Source: a virus
Direction: 5' to 3' (one strand)
Length of the DNA: 40,187 bases
Virus record (IMG/VR): IMGVR_UViG_3300005613_000160
Span: 1 to 40,187 of that record
Each line of letters begins with the position of its first letter. The stretch's first letter is position 1. Shown here in pieces: positions 37,040 through 40,187 of the stretch. The notes below the pieces were generated by a model that had not been told where the DNA came from, did not search any database, and saw only the letters and a list, made by a program, of their open reading frames with translations. A program made the translations under genes and the position numbers.

Positions 37040-40000
37040 TAGGAAACTCCCGTGATCGGATCGGCAGAGGCATCGACTGTTACCGTGTATGCTTGGAAGG
37101 CACTATCATCACTTGGTTTCTTAGATGTAAGAGTGGTTCCGCTGATGGAGCTATTCGTGGCTATCAGAATCACCGCACCTAGACTATGTCGATCGGCTGT
37201 GTCTTCAATGTTTTCGGCTGCACGATTCAGGATAGCATCGGCTGTACTATTGCGTTCGGAAACTGTAAGCGAAACTCCGGAAGTTACAGATTCAACAGAA
37301 CCAATTACACTACCATCGACATTCCCTGCGACTGAACCGACTGAACCGGAAAGACTTCCCGTGATGTTGGTTGCCCAAGCTGTGACTAGATCGAGTCCAT
37401 CGGATGCTAGCTTGAATCCGGTTTTGTCGCTGACTTCTACACTTGTGGCAGTTACCCAATTGTCATCGCCGTATGTTGGGATTGGGTAGGTAATTGTTCC
37501 AGATGTTTTTGTGGAATCGTAATCGCTTGCAGCAATATCGATCAGGAAGGTAGATGTATCTTCCTGGATTAAGCTGTATTCAGCACCGCTACCATCGTTT
37601 GATGTCGCTATTCTTCCTCTGATTATAGCTATGTTAGACTCTTCCTCTGATCGTACTCCATGGATAGCTCCTGTGTCTCCGCTATTTGTAGAACGAACAT
37701 CTACGCTACAATCAATCAGTCTCACAGTAGCTTCGGTATCTGCTTCGACGCCAAGCATTAGGAAGTCTTCCGCTGTAACTCTCCAAGCCCTTAGATCGCA
37801 TCGAATCAATGTGACATAAGGAATAATTGACGCCAAGTTGGACGTTCTGAATGCTCCAGCGGGGGTTAAGTCAGAGCCTTCCACTCCGGTGGTTAGCATC
37901 GTGCAATCTTTGTAGACCGTACCGACACCGCCACAGATTGTTGCATCAAAGGCACTAACAAACTGACACCGATTGAATAGACTGGTGTTTAGATCATCCG
38001 CACGGAAACCGTCATAGCCGCCCTCAAGATAGCAATCTTCGACCAACCAATTGTTGACACGGGATCTAATGCTGGCGACCCTCCCAACCTTGTAGACATT
38101 GATTGCAGCTAGATCGGTTATCTGAACGCCAGATGCACTGGAAGCGGTAAGGAAAGTCGATGAGATAAACCCAGTGTCACTGCAATAGAGCCTGGTGCTT
38201 GTGGATGAATTTCCTTTTAGTTTGATTCCATCAGTGAGTGTTACTGATGTTGTGGATCGGACGATGGCTTCCTTGGCATAGTCTGTATCTTCAAAGTTTT
38301 CTTGTAGATACTCGGCGACGATTACAACTTGATTGGTGGTAACGCTTTCGATAGGCCATACACGGTCATAATGTGTTGTCCCTGACAAGACGAAAGAATC
38401 GTTTGCGGAGAAAGAGTGGGCACCGATTGGGATACCAACCCTGTTATCCCCTAGGTCAACTGTCGATTGCTTGGAGATAATATCGTCCGCCCCAAACGTC
38501 TCAGACTCAAATCCGGTAGCATTATAAATTACAACTTGATCCGTTGTGGTTCCATCTTGCAGTATATAACGATTATCATAGTTCACCGTGTTTTCAATAC
38601 GGATAAAATCTCCGACACTGAATCCGTGCTCTGTGACAGGAATACCTACCATGTTGGCACCAAGGTCGCTACGATCTACTGCATCCTCACCGTTGTTGAT
38701 AGATTGTGTGTATTTGAGTTGTTGTGCCCCGAATGTCTCGTTCACGAAAGTATCGGTAATGACCACTTCGTTTGCCGTTGTGTCTGCATCAACTGTATGT
38801 TTACCATCGTAATTAGTAGTGCCAGTTATGACGACTGATTCATCGGCTACGAAGTCGTGGGCCACAACTGGGAATCCAACCTTGCCACCGCCCTTATCTA
38901 CCGCCGCACCGGACAACCCATGCCCGCCAAACTCGCCGGTTCCGATATGCAGTGTGTCCCCAGCACTCATTACGCTCAATGCATATTTCAGGGTTGCCAG
39001 TGGATCGTTTTTGGAGTACCCGTTATTTGAATCGCTACCGCCGTTCGCTGGCATCTCCATGAACCATTCAGTATGCTTGCCTGTTAGAACTACATTGGCT
39101 GTTGGTTGATAGCAATCATCGACGAATTCTTTGAGATCGGTGACAGATTGATAGTCATCAAGGATGGCATCGATTGTTGAGGAACCAACAGGAATAATTT
39201 GGTAGCCCGTTGTTGCGTCAGGTGTGACTTCCAAAGCTTCAACAGTTGCTTCTTGGTCAGTCCCGTTATAGGATTGGATCAATCTTACTTGATCCTGGCC
39301 GGTCCCCGAGAGAAGTTGAATGGTTTGACCTGTTAAGTCAGCACCACCAACACCAGGAGCAAGAGTATTGAGTTTCAGTACGGTGTGTGTGGCTGCTCGA
39401 ATTTGGCCTTCATTTGTTGAAAGTCTTCCGTCAGTTGCGACGATTGTGAACTCAGAAGTAGCGTCCGGAGTTGTTTTCCAATCACGATCGATAATAGCTG
39501 TTTTCGCGGCATTGCCGTTGCCTCCCCCTGAACCGAAGTATTCGATGATTCCTCGGACTTGGCCGGAGCCAGTTCCCCCGACGATAATTATCTGGGACGG
39601 ATCGTAGCTCCCATCGGAAGCACTTGCAGCACCATCTAGGGTGATTGTATTTGCTGACCCGGCTGTTGCTGTTCCTGTGTGTACAACATGGGATGCAATG
39701 TCTCGCAGCCTTCGACCAGCGGAAGTTGCAATGTTATGGGTTGCTCCGGTCAGTATTCGATCCCAAACAATCTTGGCTTGTTCAAGCATCGCAGAACCGG
39801 ACACTTCATCGCCAGATACTTGCGTCGAATCAACGGTGAACCAATCCTGGAAGTATGTAGCAGTGGCACCAAATACCGTTACATTTCCATTGCTGTCCGT
39901 GTTGAGCGAGTAATCGCCTCCGATCATGTTTGTTCGGCTTACTGTTTCGTCGATTACGGTTGTTCCACTAGAAGTGTCTGCTAGCGGGAATGATGCTACG

Positions 40001-40187
40001 CCATAAAGCTTAACAGTAGTGGTTGCCGTTCCACTAATAGTATAGCCGCCAGTCATTCCGATACACTGAACGGTCCCACCTCCACTCAGAACGAACGTAG
40101 CATCTCGGTAGAGTCCACGAAGCTCCACGTTTGCCCCGCCCGTCGTGAAGTTCTTGCCTCCACCTTGATGGACCTCATGGCTTATCG
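37039..40187 (-). CDS. Large beta-helix tail/virion protein, 5' end outside window
   Basis: The frame is open past the right edge (the last visible residues are ISHEVHQGGGKNFTTGGANV), so the GTG near 40128 is not taken as the start. At least 1048 residues are visible. Residues 400-600 carry three copies of a roughly 70-residue module (VGFPVVAHDFVADESVVITG, VGIPVTEHGFSVGDFIRIEN, VGIPIGAHSFSANDSFVLSG, each followed by NYD and a TxxxVVI strand). After it comes a pectate-lyase-like beta-helix (WLVEDCYLEGGYDGFRADDL) and a Gly/Ser/Val stretch NITGSLSGSVGSVAGNVDGS with a TADAILNR helix. It is probably a tail or neck appendage protein. No enzymatic residues are proven. Confidence 0.72.
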   Translation of the reverse strand, partial: ISHEVHQGGGKNFTTGGANVELRGLYRDATFVLSGGGTVQCIGMTGGYTISGTATTTVKLYGVASFPLADTSSGTTVIDETVSRTNMIGGDYSLNTDSNGNVTVFGATATYFQDWFTVDSTQVSGDEVSGSAMLEQAKIVWDRILTGATHNIATSAGRRLRDIASHVVHTGTATAGSANTITLDGAASASDGSYDPSQIIIVGGTGSGQVRGIIEYFGSGGGNGNAAKTAIIDRDWKTTPDATSEFTIVATDGRLSTNEGQIRAATHTVLKLNTLAPGVGGADLTGQTIQLLSGTGQDQVRLIQSYNGTDQEATVEALEVTPDATTGYQIIPVGSSTIDAILDDYQSVTDLKEFVDDCYQPTANVVLTGKHTEWFMEMPANGGSDSNNGYSKNDPLATLKYALSVMSAGDTLHIGTGEFGGHGLSGAAVDKGGGKVGFPVVAHDFVADESVVITGTTNYDGKHTVDADTTANEVVITDTFVNETFGAQQLKYTQSINNGEDAVDRSDLGANMVGIPVTEHGFSVGDFIRIENTVNYDNRYILQDGTTTDQVVIYNATGFESETFGADDIISKQSTVDLGDNRVGIPIGAHSFSANDSFVLSGTTHYDRVWPIESVTTNQVVIVAEYLQENFEDTDYAKEAIVRSTTSVTLTDGIKLKGNSSTSTRLYCSDTGFISSTFLTASSASGVQITDLAAINVYKVGRVASIRSRVNNWLVEDCYLEGGYDGFRADDLNTSLFNRCQFVSAFDATICGGVGTVYKDCTMLTTGVEGSDLTPAGAFRTSNLASIIPYVTLIRCDLRAWRVTAEDFLMLGVEADTEATVRLIDCSVDVRSTNSGDTGAIHGVRSEEESNIAIIRGRIATSNDGSGAEYSLIQEDTSTFLIDIAASDYDSTKTSGTITYPIPTYGDDNWVTATSVEVSDKTGFKLASDGLDLVTAWATNITGSLSGSVGSVAGNVDGSVIGSVESVTSGVSLTVSERNSTADAILNRAAENIEDTADRHSLGAVILIATNSSISGTTLTSKKPSDDSAFQAYTVTVDASADPITGVS

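Overview
The window is a piece of a tailed double-stranded DNA phage (or prophage) genome of siphovirus type. It holds a tape measure gene, a major tail tube gene, head-tail completion genes, a tail collar protein and a large replication and recombination module, but no integrase, terminase, portal or capsid gene. The host cannot be fixed from the sequence. A phage-borne csrA and several small phage families that I associate with planctomycete and environmental phages make a planctomycete-like host plausible, which is inference only.

Layout. (1) 1-350: divergent control region with a leftward promoter and the start of a leftward gene that leaves the window. (2) 348-1937, rightward: a small unknown gene and a DGQHR/ParB-like protein. 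(3) 1903-16029, leftward: DNA methylase, SNF2-type helicase, family A DNA polymerase, HNH nuclease, small membrane and zinc peptides, a hexanucleotide satellite, a cluster of degenerate tRNA-like elements, an acidic putative ssDNA-binding protein, CsrA, a RecA/Sak4-like ATPase, a PD-(D/E)XK nuclease, two damaged small genes and a lipoprotein, then uracil-DNA glycosylase, a RuvC-like resolvase and five small genes. (4) 16030-18173: two control regions around a second DGQHR paralogue, with a terminator, a 19-bp perfect inverted repeat and a promoter nearly identical to the one at the left end. (5) 18174-21310, rightward: short accessory genes, including an excisionase-like HTH protein and a beta-helix protein built from 18-bp repeats. 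(6) 21349-21410: a strong GC-rich hairpin between converging operons. (7) 21420-40187, leftward: the tail operon. It is read from the right as a large beta-helix structural protein, head-tail connector proteins, tail tube, a tail chaperone pair joined by a probable -1 frameshift, tape measure, distal tail proteins and collar fibre, and ends in an eight-gene sugar and small-molecule modification cassette.

How it works together. The leftward middle block supplies replication, repair and recombination proteins, many of which begin with a lysine-rich tail. The late operon builds the tail and then, on what looks like the same transcript, makes glycosyltransferases, methyltransferases, a radical SAM enzyme, a TagD-like cytidylyltransferase and a LicD-like transferase. 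I infer these decorate the tail fibre or the host surface. This cassette is the most interesting system here. Next come a strand-biased 10-mer (TTTCCTGAGG, six exact copies in three reading frames), a shared operator/promoter sequence, and the inverted repeat that encloses one copy of it.
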